Shown here one piece after another: positions 11,601-24,589 of a stretch of DNA of 64,000 nt. The position numbers and the translations under genes are program-made. Below the pieces are notes generated by a model. It had not been told where the DNA came from and ran no database searches. It was given only the letters and a program-made list of their open reading frames with translations. The stretch is from Dactylis glomerata (taxonomy: Eukaryota > Streptophyta > Magnoliopsida > Poales > Poaceae): assembly GCA_007115705.1 (NCBI GenBank), contig QXEO01000532.1:562756-626755 (forward strand), read 5' to 3'. Within the stretch, counting starts at the first letter, position 1. The number at the start of each line of letters is the position of its first letter.

Positions 11601-13050
11601 AGAGGTTAAACCCTCTCTTGAAGACCAGATCAAGGATGCTCAGAAGCGTAGCTTGGGTATTTCTAAGATGAAGAAGAGCATTGCTAGCGGAAAGGCTAAA
11701 TGTTTCTCCATCGATGATCATGGTGTAGTCTACTTTGGTAACCGTCTAGTGGTGCCAAAGAAACAGAAGCTAAGGGAGCTGATTCTCCAAGAAGCTCATG
11801 AGTCACCTCTCTCTATTCATCCTGGAACTACAAAGATGTATCAGGATCTCCGCCAAAGGTTCTGGTGGACCCGGATGAAACGAGAAATTGCTCACTTTGT
11901 TGCTGAATGCGACGTTTGTCGTCGTGTAAAAGCTGAACATCAGAGACCAGCGGGTACTCTTCAACCTCTATCTATTCCCGAGTGGAAATGGGATGAAGTT
12001 GGCATGGATTTTATTACTGGCCTTCCCAAAACCCAAAAGGGAAGCAATGCTATATGGGTGGTCGTTGATCGCCTATCTAAGGTTGCTCACTTCCTTCCAA
12101 TTCGAGAAGACATTACTGCTAGCCAATTGGCGGATCTGTATGTTTCCCGGATAGTCACTCTTCACGGTGTTCCAAAGAAAATCATCTCTGATCGTGGAAG
12201 CCTATTTACCTCCAAGTTCTGGGCTAGTTTCCAACAAGCTATGGGAACTCGTCTCTCCTTCAGCACGGCCTACCATCCTCAAACTGGTGGTCAAACTGAG
12301 AGAGTGAATCAAATTCTTGAAGACATGCTTAGAGCGTGTGTTATATCTTTTGGCAAGAATTGGGAGAAGTGCCTTCCATTTGCTGAATTTGCCTACAACA
12401 ATAGCTTCCAGTCTAGCTTGGGCATGGCACCTTTTGAAGCTCTATATGGAAGAAAATGTCGAACACCGCTAAATTGGTCTGAAACCGGAGAAAGACAATT
12501 CTTTGGACCGGATATGATCCAAGAAGCAGAAGATCAAGTTCGCATCATCCGAGAGCGCTTGAAAACCGCTCAATCTCGTCAGAAGAGCTACTATGATCGT
12601 CATCATCAAGATGTGAGCTATGAAATTGGTGAGAAAGCTTATCTCCGAGTCACTCCTCTAAAAGGAGTTCACCGCTTCGGTATTAAGGGCAAATTGGCTC
12701 CTCGCTATGTTGGTCCCTTCCCCATTATCGCTAAGCGAGGAGAGCTTGCCTATCAATTGGAGCTACCATCAACTTTTCCTAAAATCCATGATATCTTCCA
12801 TGTGTCGCAACTCAAGCGTTGCTTCAAAGATCCCATCCGTGGTGTTGATCATGAGGCACTTGATCTCCAAGATGATTGAACTTATCGAGAGTATCCTGTT
12901 CGTATCCTTGACGAAGCCGAGCGTAAAACTCGACGTCAAAGTATCAAATTCCTGAAAGTTCAATGGTCTCATCACTCTGAGCAAGAAGCAACCTGGGAAC
13001 GAGAAGATCGTCTTCGATCTGAGTACCCTGCCTTCTTTTCTAAAACTTAG
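8638..13050 (+). pseudogene. Chromovirus gag-pol polyprotein, four in-frame stops
   Basis: One frame of about 1,471 codons runs from ATG 8638 to TAG 13048-13050 with no frameshift. Domains in order are: Gag with the CCHC knuckle CYACRQPGHYSYEC (about 9544), aspartic protease LFDSGASHSFIS (about 9748), reverse transcriptase with DLRSGYHQIKI and YIDDILIYSK (10717), RNase H beginning FCDASLQGLGCVL, integrase with an HHCC zinc region (WWTRMKREI near 11870) and the D, D, E segments GMDFITGLP, ISDRG and GGQTERVNQ, and a C-terminal chromodomain (FLKVQWSHHSEQEATWERED). Nonsense codons are TAG at 9025, TAA at 10195, TAG at 11233 and TGA at 12877. Three of the four fit C-to-T change of CAG or CGA. The protein would fold and package the RNA, cleave the polyprotein, copy RNA to DNA and integrate it. 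This copy cannot make it in full. Confidence 0.93.
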
Positions 13051-13073
13051 GAATCTCGGGACGAGATTCTTGT

Positions 13074-13081
13074 AAGGGGGG
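13074..13081 (+). other. Polypurine tract of the chromovirus
   Basis: AAGGGGGG lies a few bases before the TGTAACATCC start of the 3' LTR, the expected place for plus-strand priming. Confidence 0.8.
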
Positions 13082-13087
13082 TAGAGT

Positions 13088-15189
13088 TGTAACATCCCAT
13101 GCTTGTTAAATAAATAAAGTACTTTGTCATCATCATGGCATGCATTTGTTTTGCACTTAAGAAAATTTTGCATTTGAAATTATATTAAAAACCCTAATAT
13201 GTGCAAATGTCCCTATTGGAGTTTGCTTTCAAATGTTCTAAAAAGGTTTGCAAACAAAATTTGTGGAGCTTCTACTATTTCTCTAAAAAGTCCCTACCAA
13301 ATTTCAGAATTTCTGCATACCATTTAAAGTACCAAATCTTGCAAAACCTCTCTGTTTTAATTCTTTCCAAGAATCTTCCAAACCCTAGGGGGTTTTCTGC
13401 AAAATCTTCGTTGTCTTCTTCCCCAGGAGGCAAGCTCCTGCGTGTCTTGCGCAGGGCCGCCGGCGTGCCACCTCCTGCTTGCCGCTTGGAGGCCGAGAAG
13501 GACCCCTCTGGAGCAGCCCCTGCACGCCACGCCACTCCCTCTTCCTTTCTTTCTTCCCCTGGTTCTCTCCCTCTCCCTCTCTGCTTCTCTCCCGAGAACC
13601 ACCGCCGGACCCGAGCTCGGCCGCCGCCTCTTGCCGCCGTTCCGAGCCTCCCCGGTCTCCTCCGAGCTCGTCCCCAGCTCCGCCTCGCCACCCTCGTCCT
13701 CCTCGCAGCGGGAATCGGGCCGTGGTCGCCGGAGACGCCGCCACCATCGCCGATTCTCCCCGCAGACCTGCGAGCCGCCGCTGCCGAATTCGCCGCCATC
13801 GGCGCTCCTCCGGCCGAACCGACACCGCCGTCGACCTCCTGGTGAGCCAAGGGTTCTCCTGGACCCCTCCCCCTCCTTTTCCTCGCGCCGGAGCGCCGCC
13901 TCCATGCTCCCCTGCGGGAGCCCCGCCATGGCCGGGCTGCTCTGGCCGAGCTGGCCAAGCTGGCCTGTCATATGGGCCCGGGGCCCTCCAGTCAGTGACC
14001 CTGGGTCAACAGACCCCAGGTACAAAAAGGCCTGCAGCCTTTTTCAATTTTAGAAAATAACCGAAACTTGCAAAATTCATAGTTTATTCATTGTTTATCA
14101 GAAAATTATGAATAATATGTCAAAATGCTCAGAAAAATGAACTCTACCTGTTGGTGTCATTATCATGCATTGCTAATCAACTTTGAACCCTGTTTAATTA
14201 GAAGAACCAATTGTACCCCCTCCGGTGAAATCTAGGGTTTATCGGATCCCCATTTCGGAGTCGTCCGAAACCCCCGCTGCCTGACTAGGTAGTATTAGGG
14301 TTTATTTTGAGCATCTTAAACATGTCATATCATCATACTTGCTTGCGCATCGATGCATTTATGTTGATTTTGTTTTTTCCTTTCCGGTGTTTCTTCCTCT
14401 CGGTAGAATCCGAGACCGCAACCGAGATCAACACCAATACTGATCAGTACAACTACATCGAAGGACAAGGCAAGCGTTTGATCCTATGTTCTCAAAGTAT
14501 TTCCATTCTTGCTCAGTCGCTTATGATTCAAATGTCTTTTATCGGTAGTTAGAGTAATCCTATCTACTCTATGCTCTTTGTCGCCTAAACTACCTGATCC
14601 ACTGCTCCCATAATGACTAGGTTTCGCTTGTGTGCATTTCTAGAGCCTCTTTATCTACTATGCTTGGCCCTGCTTAGTTGGTAACCTTTGATCCATCTAG
14701 TTGATGACTCCGAGCTATGAATGAACCTAGTATGACAGGATGTTGTGGTATGATCTGTGAGGTTTGTTGAAACATGCTTAAAGGCTGGGATGAGCCGCCA
14801 CATTGGGATGTGGTTATTTGACTCATTCTTGCCGACCCTAGGACCCGAGTTCTCGCCTCTTGAACCAAGACCGAGCATACAACCACACGAGGCCCTATAA
14901 TGGCACCCTCTCGACTAACTAACTTGCCTAGTCTGTTCCATGAGTCACCTTATTTGGGTGTTTAAACTTTGTTTTGAATGTGGCCGGGGTTGCTTGAGGT
15001 GCGGCCTCTGGTAAACCAACCCCTGCGCACAATTAGAGGGACCGACTTCGGGACTGGACCCATTACGGCGGAGCTTCCCTCTTTTAGTGATCTCATGGTT
15101 TGGACGAAAGTAAGGTAAAGGTCGTGGTCAACCACCCTCTACCGGCTATCCAAGGAGAAAGCTATAACATTGGCATTAGGAGTCGGTTG
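13088..15189 (+). mobile_element. Chromovirus 3' LTR, first part
   Basis: It begins TGTAACATCCCATGC and is co-linear with the 5' LTR. It breaks after AGTCGGTTG, where the 5' LTR reads AGTCGGTTGGCACGTG (about 7033). The last five bases GGTTG are the left target duplication of the young Copia. Confidence 0.92.
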
Positions 15190-16918
15190 TGAAGGGTTTC
15201 GCAGCATAGTAAATCAAAAATTTTCCTACGGATGCGAACAAGAAAGCCAAGATCTAATCTAGGAGATGTAATCAACGAGAGAGGTAGATGAGATCTTCAT
15301 ACCCTTGAAGATATCGCACAGCGGTAACGTTCAAGAGAACGTGGTTGACGTAGTCGTACTCGCCGTCTCCTCCTCGCGATCCGATCCGATCCTACGCCGC
15401 AAGTGGCGGCGCCTCCGAGAGTTGCACACGTGCGGTGCAGCGACGTCTCCACCTTCCTTGGTCCAGCAAGTATGGTGGAGAGATAGATTGGATCAGCAGC
15501 ACGACGGCGTGGTGCTTATGGTGGAGAGTTTCTGCGGCAGGGCTTCGCCTACGCGCAGTCGCGAGAGAGAGAGAGGGAGGGCAGCAGGGGCGGCTAGGGT
15601 TTGGGTCTTAGGGTGAGGGAGGGCTGCGCCCCTGCCCCCCCTTATATGGGGGGCTGGGCGGCCAGCTTGGTCCCTCCTCCAATCCCTAGCCGACTTGGAT
15701 AAGGAAGAGTGGGGGGCAAGTTTCCCCCCCTTCCTTATTTGAAGATTCCTTTAGGGTTTCCCCTTGGGCTTGGCCGGCTGGGCCTTAGGGGCCTTGTGCA
15801 CCTGGCCCAAGGCGGCCAGGGCACTTCCCCTTAGGCCCACGCAGGCCTCCGTCAAGTGGGCCCACGTTGGTCCCACTCCGGAACCTTCTAGAACCTTCCG
15901 GTACAATACCGATAAACTCCGAAACCTTTCCGGAATCCAAAAACTGCTTTCCTTTATATGAATCTTATTCTCCGGACCATTCCGGAACCTCTCGTGACGT
16001 CCTGGATCTCATCCGAGACTCCGAACTAAAACTCATAAACCAATTATCCATTCTATCCTAGCGTCGATGCACGTTAAGTGTGTGACCCTACGGGTTCGAG
16101 AATATGCAGACATGATCTTCTATCAATAATCAATAGCGGGATCTGGAAACCCATATTGACTCCCACATATTCATCGATGATCATATCGGATGAACCACGA
16201 TGTCAGGATTCAATTAATCCCGTATATGTATTCCCTTCGTCACACGATATTTTACTCGCCCGAGATTTGATCGTCGGTATCGCCATACCTAGTTCAATCT
16301 CGTTCACAGCAAGTACTTTACTCGTTCCGTAATCCGATATCACTTCGTGATTAACTCCTTAACCACATGCTTGCAAGCGGTGTTGATATCGATTACCGAG
16401 TGGGCCCGAAGTATATCTCTCCGACTTGGGAGGGACAAATTCCATCTCGATACATACAACCCAACAAATACTTTCCGATCACCTGAGAGACACCTTTATT
16501 ATCACCCTCACATAGGATGACGTTTGATGACCTCAAAGCTTTCTTCCGATACTAGGGAGTTGTATTATCTCATGGTCTAAGGAATACAATACATGACATA
16601 AGAAAAGCTTCGCAAAGATGAACACGATGACACGATCTAATTGCTCTGCTTTATTTGGGTCTGTCCATCACATCATTCTCCTAATGATATGATCTCATTA
16701 TTAATTGACAACTCATGTCTATGGTTAGGAAACCTTAACCATCATTAATCAATGAGCTAGTCTAGTAGAGGCGTACTAGGGACACGGTGTTGTTCATAAA
16801 CCACACAAGTATTAATGTTTCCGCTTAATACAATTATAGCATGGAGTATAAACATTATCATGAACAAGAAATATGATAATAACAATATTATTATTGCCTC
16901 TAGGGCATATTTCCTTCA
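15190..16918 (-). mobile_element. Left LTR of the young Copia
   Basis: It runs from TGAAGGGTTTCGCAGC to GGGCATATTTCCTTCA. On the minus strand CATATAAGGGGGG at about 15648 is a plausible TATA box. Short frames in the LTR are duplicated exactly in the other LTR and are not genes. Confidence 0.93.
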
Positions 16919-19900
16919 GTCTCCCACTTGCACTAGAGTCAATAATCTAGTCATACTTGCGCCTTTAACACCTATGGCATTCCGGTGTTATTCATACGCC
17001 TTGCACGTGGTAAACCTTATCTACGGGTCTGACACTTTCAGGTCCGTTTGTATTTGCATATTATTTTGCGTCAGCACGCATTTCTCATCTTCTATGAGAT
17101 GGCATCGTATAAACTTAGTCTTCTGGTGAGACTTTTGTATCTTAGCCGAGACTATGTTGTCACTATTGTCATACAATAGAACTACATAGTACTAGCACAC
17201 TTAGAAAAAATAGCGATATCCACCGTGCGTCGAAATACTCATTGGTCTGCACACATCGGTATGTATGATTTCCAATAAGTCCGTTGCTCGCTCCATTATT
17301 CTGGAGAACGGGTTTTTGATCATCTTGCCCATGAGGCATGGCTTGCACGTGTCAAATGATTCAAAATCAAGAGACTCCAAAAATCCATCAGAATGGAGTT
17401 TCTTCATGCGTTTAACGCCAATATGACCTAGACGACAGTGCCATAAAAAGTTGGATTATCACTATCTACTTTGCATCTTTTATGCCACTTCTAAAGCGAT
17501 TATATACTTAGCCCTCGTTGCAGTGTCCGCCACAATATTAACATTGGAACTCATCCAAGTTATCATGGAACTTTCTTCCATCTTATTATGCCACCTTCTA
17601 ACTCAAAACAAATAGCTTAAAATTGAGATAAAATTTTACTTGTATGTGTGACAAAGCCAATGTAACTCATTGCAATGAACCATTTGTCACTTCTGCATAC
17701 AGAACATATTCTTACTTCTTCAAAAGTGCATAAGAATATCTTTACTATTGTCCAACGATCATCATATAAATGCTATAACCTTTAGAGCATTGGACACATC
17801 TGGATCTACATATCATGGTATACAAGATTGATAAAATCATTCTTGTAGTTTCACTCATCAAGTGTCAAAACAATTGATTCTTGCTCCAACCTCTTCCATG
17901 CAACAAGAACCATTCTTATTGTTTCCATATTGAACAAATTCAATATTTCATCTATGTACTCTGGCAAAACTATATTAACGCCTCAATCTATCTGTATAGA
18001 CATTGATGCTTAATATTCTGGTTTTACCTAAGTCTTTCATCAAAAACTAATTTTAATGAAAACTTAACAATATCAAGAAAAACACATAATTTCTAATGAA
18101 CGATATGTCATCTACATAAAGCATTAGAAATATGTCTTAGCGCTCCCACTTACTTTCTTGTAATACAAGCATCTTCAAATATCTTGATGAAATTAACACT
18201 TTAACATTTTCATCATTGAAGATTCCAACTTCGCTATGCTTTCTTCTACCATAGAAATTTGCATACATATCTAGCAACCTTTGAATCAACAAAACCCATT
18301 GGGTCGTGTCAGATACACGTCCTTGGTGTGCATTCCAGTAGAGGAACGTTGTTTCGTTTATTCAACTATCATATCTCAATATGTAATTGTTGCTAGAATA
18401 ATTCATATGACGAAGTCAGGGCCCATCATCGCTTCTTTGTATATTGTTGGTTACTATTATCTAATAATATCTCGTCCTCAAATCTTGCTATTTGATTACG
18501 ACCAACTTGGTTAAATAGGAACTTCGATGTCGTGACTACAACATATTGTAGACGCGTGAGCTATGAATGTAGTTGCCGCTTCCAGAACATTTTTCTGGTG
18601 CTGCGCTACTCTGATTATCTTGCTCAGATTCAATAACCTCATCAAGTTCTATCTTCCTCCCACTTAAACCTTTCGCGAAAAACTCCTTCATAAGAAATTC
18701 ACTTCTTTTAGTGACAATCACTATGTGTTTGGGTTCATAGTAGAAGGAATACCCATTGACTTTCTTTGGGATAACCTACAAAAACTTACTAATCCAATTT
18801 TGGTTGTAAACATTTTACACATATGCCTTGCATACCAAAATTCAAGAAAAGACAACTATAACTTGTATGGTGTCATTTCAGCGGATTATGATGGTGCTCT
18901 ATTTAGTGAAAAGCGGTAGTCTTTAAAGCATAATCCACAAATTATATTGGTAGTTTATTTCATCATTGATCTAACCATGTCAAACAAGGTTTGATTATAT
19001 CCATCAAAAACTCCATACTCATATGGTGTCTATCATGATGCAAGTTTGTGGAACAATTCCTCTAACTCTTAGATGTTTGCTAAACTTGTAACTCAAATAT
19101 TCTTCTTTATGATCTAATCATGCTATTTGAATATTCTTGTTACAACAATTTTCACTTCATAAACTGAACAATTTCAATTGTTTCATACTTCTATCTCATC
19201 AAGCAGATATACCATACATCTATTCGAGTCATTGATGAAATAGAAAATACACCATGATTGACTTCACACCATGGACTACATACATCAACATGTATGATCG
19301 CCATTTAGTTAGTCACTTGTTCTGTCCATGGCCCATGAACGGAGTTTAATCATCTTTAGGAAAAGTTTCACAAGCGTCAATCAATTCAAAATCAAATGAC
19401 TCGAAAATCTATCAATATAGAATTTCTTTCATGTTTTGTTTCCAATATGACTTAAACGGCGGTGTCACATATAAGTGAAATTTGTTTTGTCTTGCAACCT
19501 TTAGCATCAGTGTTATAAATGTCTATTTCACCAACAAGATAATAATAATCTATCCATCGATTATGGAAGACGGTAATAATTTGAACAACCATTGCTCTCA
19601 TAATACCAGAACAAAATAACAATTATTAAGTTCATGAAATATCTTGAAGGCTAGGTTTGATGTCGACGAGAAGCACAATAACACTTTTATTTGTATCTCG
19701 ACATGCATCATTACCATATTCTTTTACTAGTTACTTAGGCCATCATAGTTCTTGTATTATTGCTTTGTATGACATTTCATACCAACAATCTAGTATCCAA
19801 TACCCAAGAATTATGTACTAGCAAAGAATACATCTATAACATGTATATCATTTATATACCTGAGATGGAATTTTCCAGTCTTTTACTTTTCTACCAAATA

Positions 19901-21877
19901 TTTTGCAGATCCTATTTAGCATTTCCTCTCTATTTAGAAGAATCTATCGACATCAATAGTGGCATCAATCATTTGACACATAGTCCAAAGGATGCTAGTC
20001 AAATACTAATAGCCTTGGATTTTGCACTTTGAAGTGGATCGCCATCATCATATGATTGGTATTCTTCCAGATTCCATTCTTTAGTATTCTTTTGGTATAG
20101 CAAAACCATTTAGCCAATACCTTTTCATTCATCCTATCATGACATCTTTCATGATGAAACTACTATAGCTTATAAGGATGAATGCAAGTATAATATTAGT
20201 TCCCAAACTTTTGGGTGATCGGGATGCCTAGCATCTTCAATCTTCGCACATAGTCATACAATATGAGCATATGTTCTTTTACTAAATTATACTTCATCAT
20301 TTTGCAAACAATCAAAGTTTTAGATATCAAATATCTTTCACTTCTTATTTGTTTCTGAAACAATTCTTTCAGCTCGATGATCACTTTGATTCTCAAACAA
20401 TTTTGAAGATCAATTTATCATGAAGGCAAACATATGATCTTTAGATACTAAACTTGAATCGTTGCTCTTAGATTAATACAATTTATTAAATCGTATGAAG
20501 CAAGCAAGATTTGCTAAAGTTTGCAATAGGACTTAATCTTTAGTCTTGACATTCTAACTAAACGGCACTAGACCAAAAAAAAGATTATCCAGAATTCTAT
20601 AGTTTCTTTTAACTCAATTTAAGCTAAGTGTCGGTGGGAAACGGTGCCAAAGACTACAACGACTTATGCAAATACAACAAGATTTAGTTCAAGATAATTA
20701 GTTCAAGTTAATCAAATTACTAATGAACTCCCACTAAATTCAACATCCCTCAAAGTTGTTTAGTGAAGCATGATCCAAATTCACTACACCGAGACCGATC
20801 ATCACATGAATGATGTAGCTTTAATGGTGAACATCAACATGTTGATCATATCATCCATATGACTCATGCTTGACCTTTCGGTCTGTGTGTTCCGAGGCCA
20901 TGTCTGTACATGCTAGGCTCGTCAAGTCAAACCCAAGTATCTCCGCATGTGCAAATACTGGCTTGCACCCGTTGTATGTGAACGTAGAGTTTATAGCACC
21001 CGATCATCACGAGATGCTTGAACACGACGAACTTTCGCAACGGCGCATACGAGGGGAGAACACAATTTTATCTTGATCTTTAAGTGAGGAATCATCTTAT
21101 AATGCTACCGTCGCGATCTAAGCATAATAAGATACATAAAAGGATAAACATCACATGCATATAATTTTATGTGACATGGTATAGCCAATCTCCGCGCCAT
21201 GATCTCCATCTTGTGCGCACCGGCATGATCTCCATCACTCCACCATGATTGCCTCCACCACGAATAGCAACTACAACTATTGCTAACTACTTAGCGATAA
21301 AGTAAAGCTATTACATGGCGTATAAGAAGTTGACACGCAGGTCATACACAATTATAAAGACAACCATATGGCTCCTGCCGGTTGTGAACTCATCGACATG
21401 CAAGTCGTGAAAGATTACAAAACATGATCATCGCATACATCACATATATCACATCACATCTTGTGGCCATACCATATCACAAAACACTCCCTGCAAAAAC
21501 AAGTTAGACGCCTCTACTTTGTTGTTGCATGTTTTACGTGGCTTATGGGAGTAGCAAGCTAAGAACGATTCTTACCTACGAAAAGCCACAACGGTGATAT
21601 TATGGTTGCTAACATCCGATGTAAGTCCCATGACTACTATAGTGAGAGAAACTGGCATCCACCAGCCGCATGTGTGGAACAAGCCACACGTCAAGTGCGG
21701 AGCCGGTCTCGCGAACGCGGTCGCGTAAAGTTGGCCTGGACCGCTTCGATCTCACTATACCGCGCCATAAGAGATACACAACAAGAGGTTTGCAACAGAA
21801 AACATCAACGCCCGCAACAAGCATGTTGCGTTCTACTCGTGAAACACATCTACGCATAGAACTAGCTCTGATACCAC
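16919..21877 (-). pseudogene. Decayed gag-pol core of the young Copia
   Basis: Minus-strand remnants align in order with the coding plus-strand Copia. A Gag piece lies at 20396-20196 (FQKQIRSERYLIS against FQTQARSERYEIS), an integrase zinc region at about 19500-19320, and the integrase/RT linker at 18721-18536 (GRKIELDEVIE against GRKVELDEVIE). They are full of stops and frameshifts. The same decayed structure is shared by the older minus-strand Copia core (25311-37215), so the decay predates the insertion. One better-preserved segment at 17204-17482 is out of order and is listed separately. Confidence 0.85.
17204..17482 (-). pseudogene. Out-of-place integrase segment within the young Copia core
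   Basis: The minus strand of this 279-bp segment is about 95% identical by eye to 43739-44024 of the coding plus-strand Copia. It covers the GAG-pre-integrase zinc region and the first catalytic Asp region (MKKLHSDGFLESLDFESFD, then HTDVCRPMSIS). In the element's own order it sits where RNase H should be. The positional integrase region, highly decayed, is still present at about 19320-19500. The border words are ACTAGCACAC on the left and TGCCACTTCTAAAGCG on the right. The corresponding place in the older sister core (about 25595-25665) holds different sequence. Confidence 0.85.
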
Positions 21878-23605
21878 TGAAGGGTTTCGCAGCATAGTAA
21901 ATCAAAAATTTTCCTACGGATGCGAACAAGAAAGCCAAGATCTAATCTAGGAGATGTAATCAACGAGAGAGGTAGATGAGATCTTCATACCCTTGAAGAT
22001 ATCGCACAGCGGTAACGTTCAAGAGAACGTGGTTGACGTAGTCGTACTCGCCGTCTCCTCCTCGCGATCCGATCCGATCCTACGCCGCAAGTGGCGGCGC
22101 CTCCGAGAGTTGCACACGTGCGGTGCAGCGACGTCTCCACCTTCCTTGGTCCAGCAAGTATGGTGGAGAGATAGATTGGATCAGCAGCACGACGGCGTGG
22201 TGCTTATGGTGGAGAGTTTCTGCGGCAGGGCTTCGCCTACGCGCAGTCGCGAGAGAGAGAGAGGGAGGGCAGCAGGGGTGGCTAGGGTTTGGGTCTTAGG
22301 GTGAGGGAGGGCTGCGCCCCTGCCCCCCCTTATATGGGGGGCTGGGCGGCCAGCTTGGTCCCTCCTCCAATCCCTAGCCGACTTGGATAAGGAAGAGTGG
22401 GGGGCAAGTTTCCCCCCTTCCTTATTTGAAGATTCCTTTAGGGTTTCCCCTTGGGCTTGGCCGGCTGGGCCTTAGGGGCCTTGTGCACCTGGCCCAAGGC
22501 GGCCAGGGCACTTCCCCTTAGGCCCACGCAGGCCTCCGTCAAGTGGGCCCACGTTGGTCCCACTCCGGAACCTTCTAGAACCTTCCGGTACAATACCGAT
22601 AAACTCCGAAACCTTTCCGGAATCCAAAAACTGCTTTCCTTTATATGAATCTTATTCTCCGGACCATTCCGGAACCTCTCGTGACGTCCTGGATCTCATC
22701 CGAGACTCCGAACTAAAACTCATAAACCAATTATCCATTCTATCCTAGCGTCGATGCACGTTAAGTGTGTGACCCTACGGGTTCGAGAATATGCAGACAT
22801 GATCTTCTATCAATAATCAATAGCGGGATCTGGAAACCCATATTGACTCCCACATATTCATCGATGATCATATCGGATGAACCACGATGTCAGGATTCAA
22901 TTAATCCCGTATATGTATTCCCTTCGTCACACGATATTTTACTCGCCCGAGATTTGATCGTCGGTATCGCCATACCTAGTTCAATCTCGTTCACAGCAAG
23001 TACTTTACTCGTTCCGTAATCCGATATCACTTCGTGATTAACTCCTTAACCACATGCTTGCAAGCGGTGTTGATATCGATTACCGAGTGGGCCCGAAGTA
23101 TATCTCTCCGACTTGGGAGGGACAAATTCCATCTCGATACATACAACCCAACAAATACTTTCCGATCACCTGAGAGACACCTTTATTATCACCCTCACAT
23201 AGGATGACGTTTGATGACCTCAAAGCTTTCTTCCGATACTAGGGAGTTGTATTATCTCATGGTCTAAGGAATACAATACATGACATAAGAAAAGCTTCGC
23301 AAAGATGAACACGATGACACGATCTAATTGCTCTGCTTTATTTGGGTCTGTCCATCACATCATTCTCCTAATGATATGATCTCATTATTAATTGACAACT
23401 CATGTCTATGGTTAGGAAACCTTAACCATCATTAATCAATGAGCTAGTCTAGTAGAGGCGTACTAGGGACACGGTGTTGTTCATAAACCACACAAGTATT
23501 AATGTTTCCGCTTAATACAATTATAGCATGGAGTATAAACATTATCATGAACAAGAAATATGATAATAACAATATTATTATTGCCTCTAGGGCATATTTC
23601 CTTCA
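21878..23605 (-). mobile_element. Right LTR of the young Copia (5' LTR by transcription)
   Basis: It is almost identical to 15190-16918. It ends CTTCA at 23605 followed by GGTTG. This is the upstream LTR on the minus strand and would carry the active promoter. Confidence 0.93.
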
Positions 23606-24589
23606 GGTTGGCACGTGTGGGTAAAGTTGTGCACCCCTGCAGGGTTAAATCTTTTCGAAAAGCCGTGTCCACGGTTATGGACGACTTGGGAATGGATTCT
23701 GTGATCATAGACAACTTTAACCGAATGGTAAAACTTGGCAACTTAAAGTGGGAATAGGATTACTTCCTCAGGGTGATAGAGGGGGTGATCCTAGTTGATA
23801 GGTTCAGGTGAAGATGATTCGGTGGATATCTTATGATGATCAATAGAGCTGGTATCGCTCTCTCCCTCTTTTAAAATGATCTGAGTAGACGAGCTTCTAT
23901 TCTTATCTGTCTTGCAAATAAAACTTGCTTTATGCAAAGAAACTCCAAAGAAAGCCTTTCTAACCAAGCATTTAGCTAATAGGTAGCTAATAGGTTAGTA
24001 AGTCTTCCTGAGTACCTTAAGTACTCACCCTTGCCTCGTTGTTGTTTTTCTACAGAGGAAGTTGCTCCAGCCGAAGGTGGTTTCTACGTGGACATCGACG
24101 AGTAGTTGGGAGTTCCCAGGCAGCAGCCTGAGACTTAAGGGTTGGACGTCGCTTTATGTTTAAGGCCTCTTAGGCCATTTGCTATCTTGTTATGTAGCAT
24201 AACATAATTTGCTTTCCGTTGCTTGTTGTATTGTGGTCAGTGACCTCTGCGTGTAATAATTTGGATCTTTATTCTGCTAAGAGTTTGAACTACTAATGCT
24301 TTGAGTCGTAGAGTCACTGTTGTGCTATCAGTTGTGGTTACCCATCTCGTGCATGATGCGTGTATGTTTATAAAGTGCATGAGAGGGGTTTAAGGCTCTC
24401 GAGCTCTCTGTTATGCAGTCTTGGTTATGATTAGTTTCACGGCGCTTTGAGATGTGTGGAGCCGATGTTTAATTCCGGCATGCCTGCCGATGGTGTTCCG
24501 GCCTGGGATTGGTAACCCCAGTATCACTCGTTGCTAGCGTGACTAATACACATAACATATCTGTATAGCTTAGATCCCGGGGTCTGACA
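23606..24589 (+). mobile_element. Chromovirus 3' LTR, second part
   Basis: It resumes with GGTTGGCACGTGTGGG, co-linear with 7033-8021, and ends GGGGTCTGACA. It is followed by the TGATC target duplication. Confidence 0.92.

Larger units (their letters stand above)
15190..23605 (-). mobile_element. Young non-autonomous Copia (Angela-type), minus strand
   Basis: The element is 8,416 bp. The left LTR is 15190-16918 (1,729 bp), the core 16919-21877 and the right LTR 21878-23605 (1,728 bp). The inverse polypurine tract GTCTCCCACTT follows the left LTR and the inverse primer-binding site GCTCTGATACCAC precedes the right LTR, so transcription runs leftward. The target duplication GGTTG is at 15185-15189 and 23606-23610, and the empty site is present in the other chromovirus LTR. 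By eye the LTRs differ by one C/T substitution (about 15593 versus 22280) and one C in a homopolymer. The core has no long frames. It must have moved using proteins from another element. Confidence 0.93.
4942..24589 (+). mobile_element. Ty3/gypsy chromovirus (Tekay-like), plus strand
   Basis: The element has 5' LTR 4942-8021 (3,080 bp, TG...CA), a TGGTATCAGAGC primer-binding site, one gag-pol frame ending in a chromodomain, a polypurine tract and a 3' LTR from 13088 to 24589 that is interrupted by a younger Copia. The target duplication TGATC is at 4937-4941 and 24590-24594. The empty site ACTAGTGATCGTGTG is seen in the sister LTR around 40438. The long LTRs and C-terminal chromodomain fit the Tekay/Del lineage of chromoviruses; a family name is not assigned. 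Confidence 0.92.

Noticed and set aside
15305..16332. Frames of 64-103 codons in the young Copia LTR (again at 21993-23019)
   Set aside because: They are present in both LTRs simply because the LTRs are almost identical. They lie on the strand opposite to the element's transcription and show no domain.
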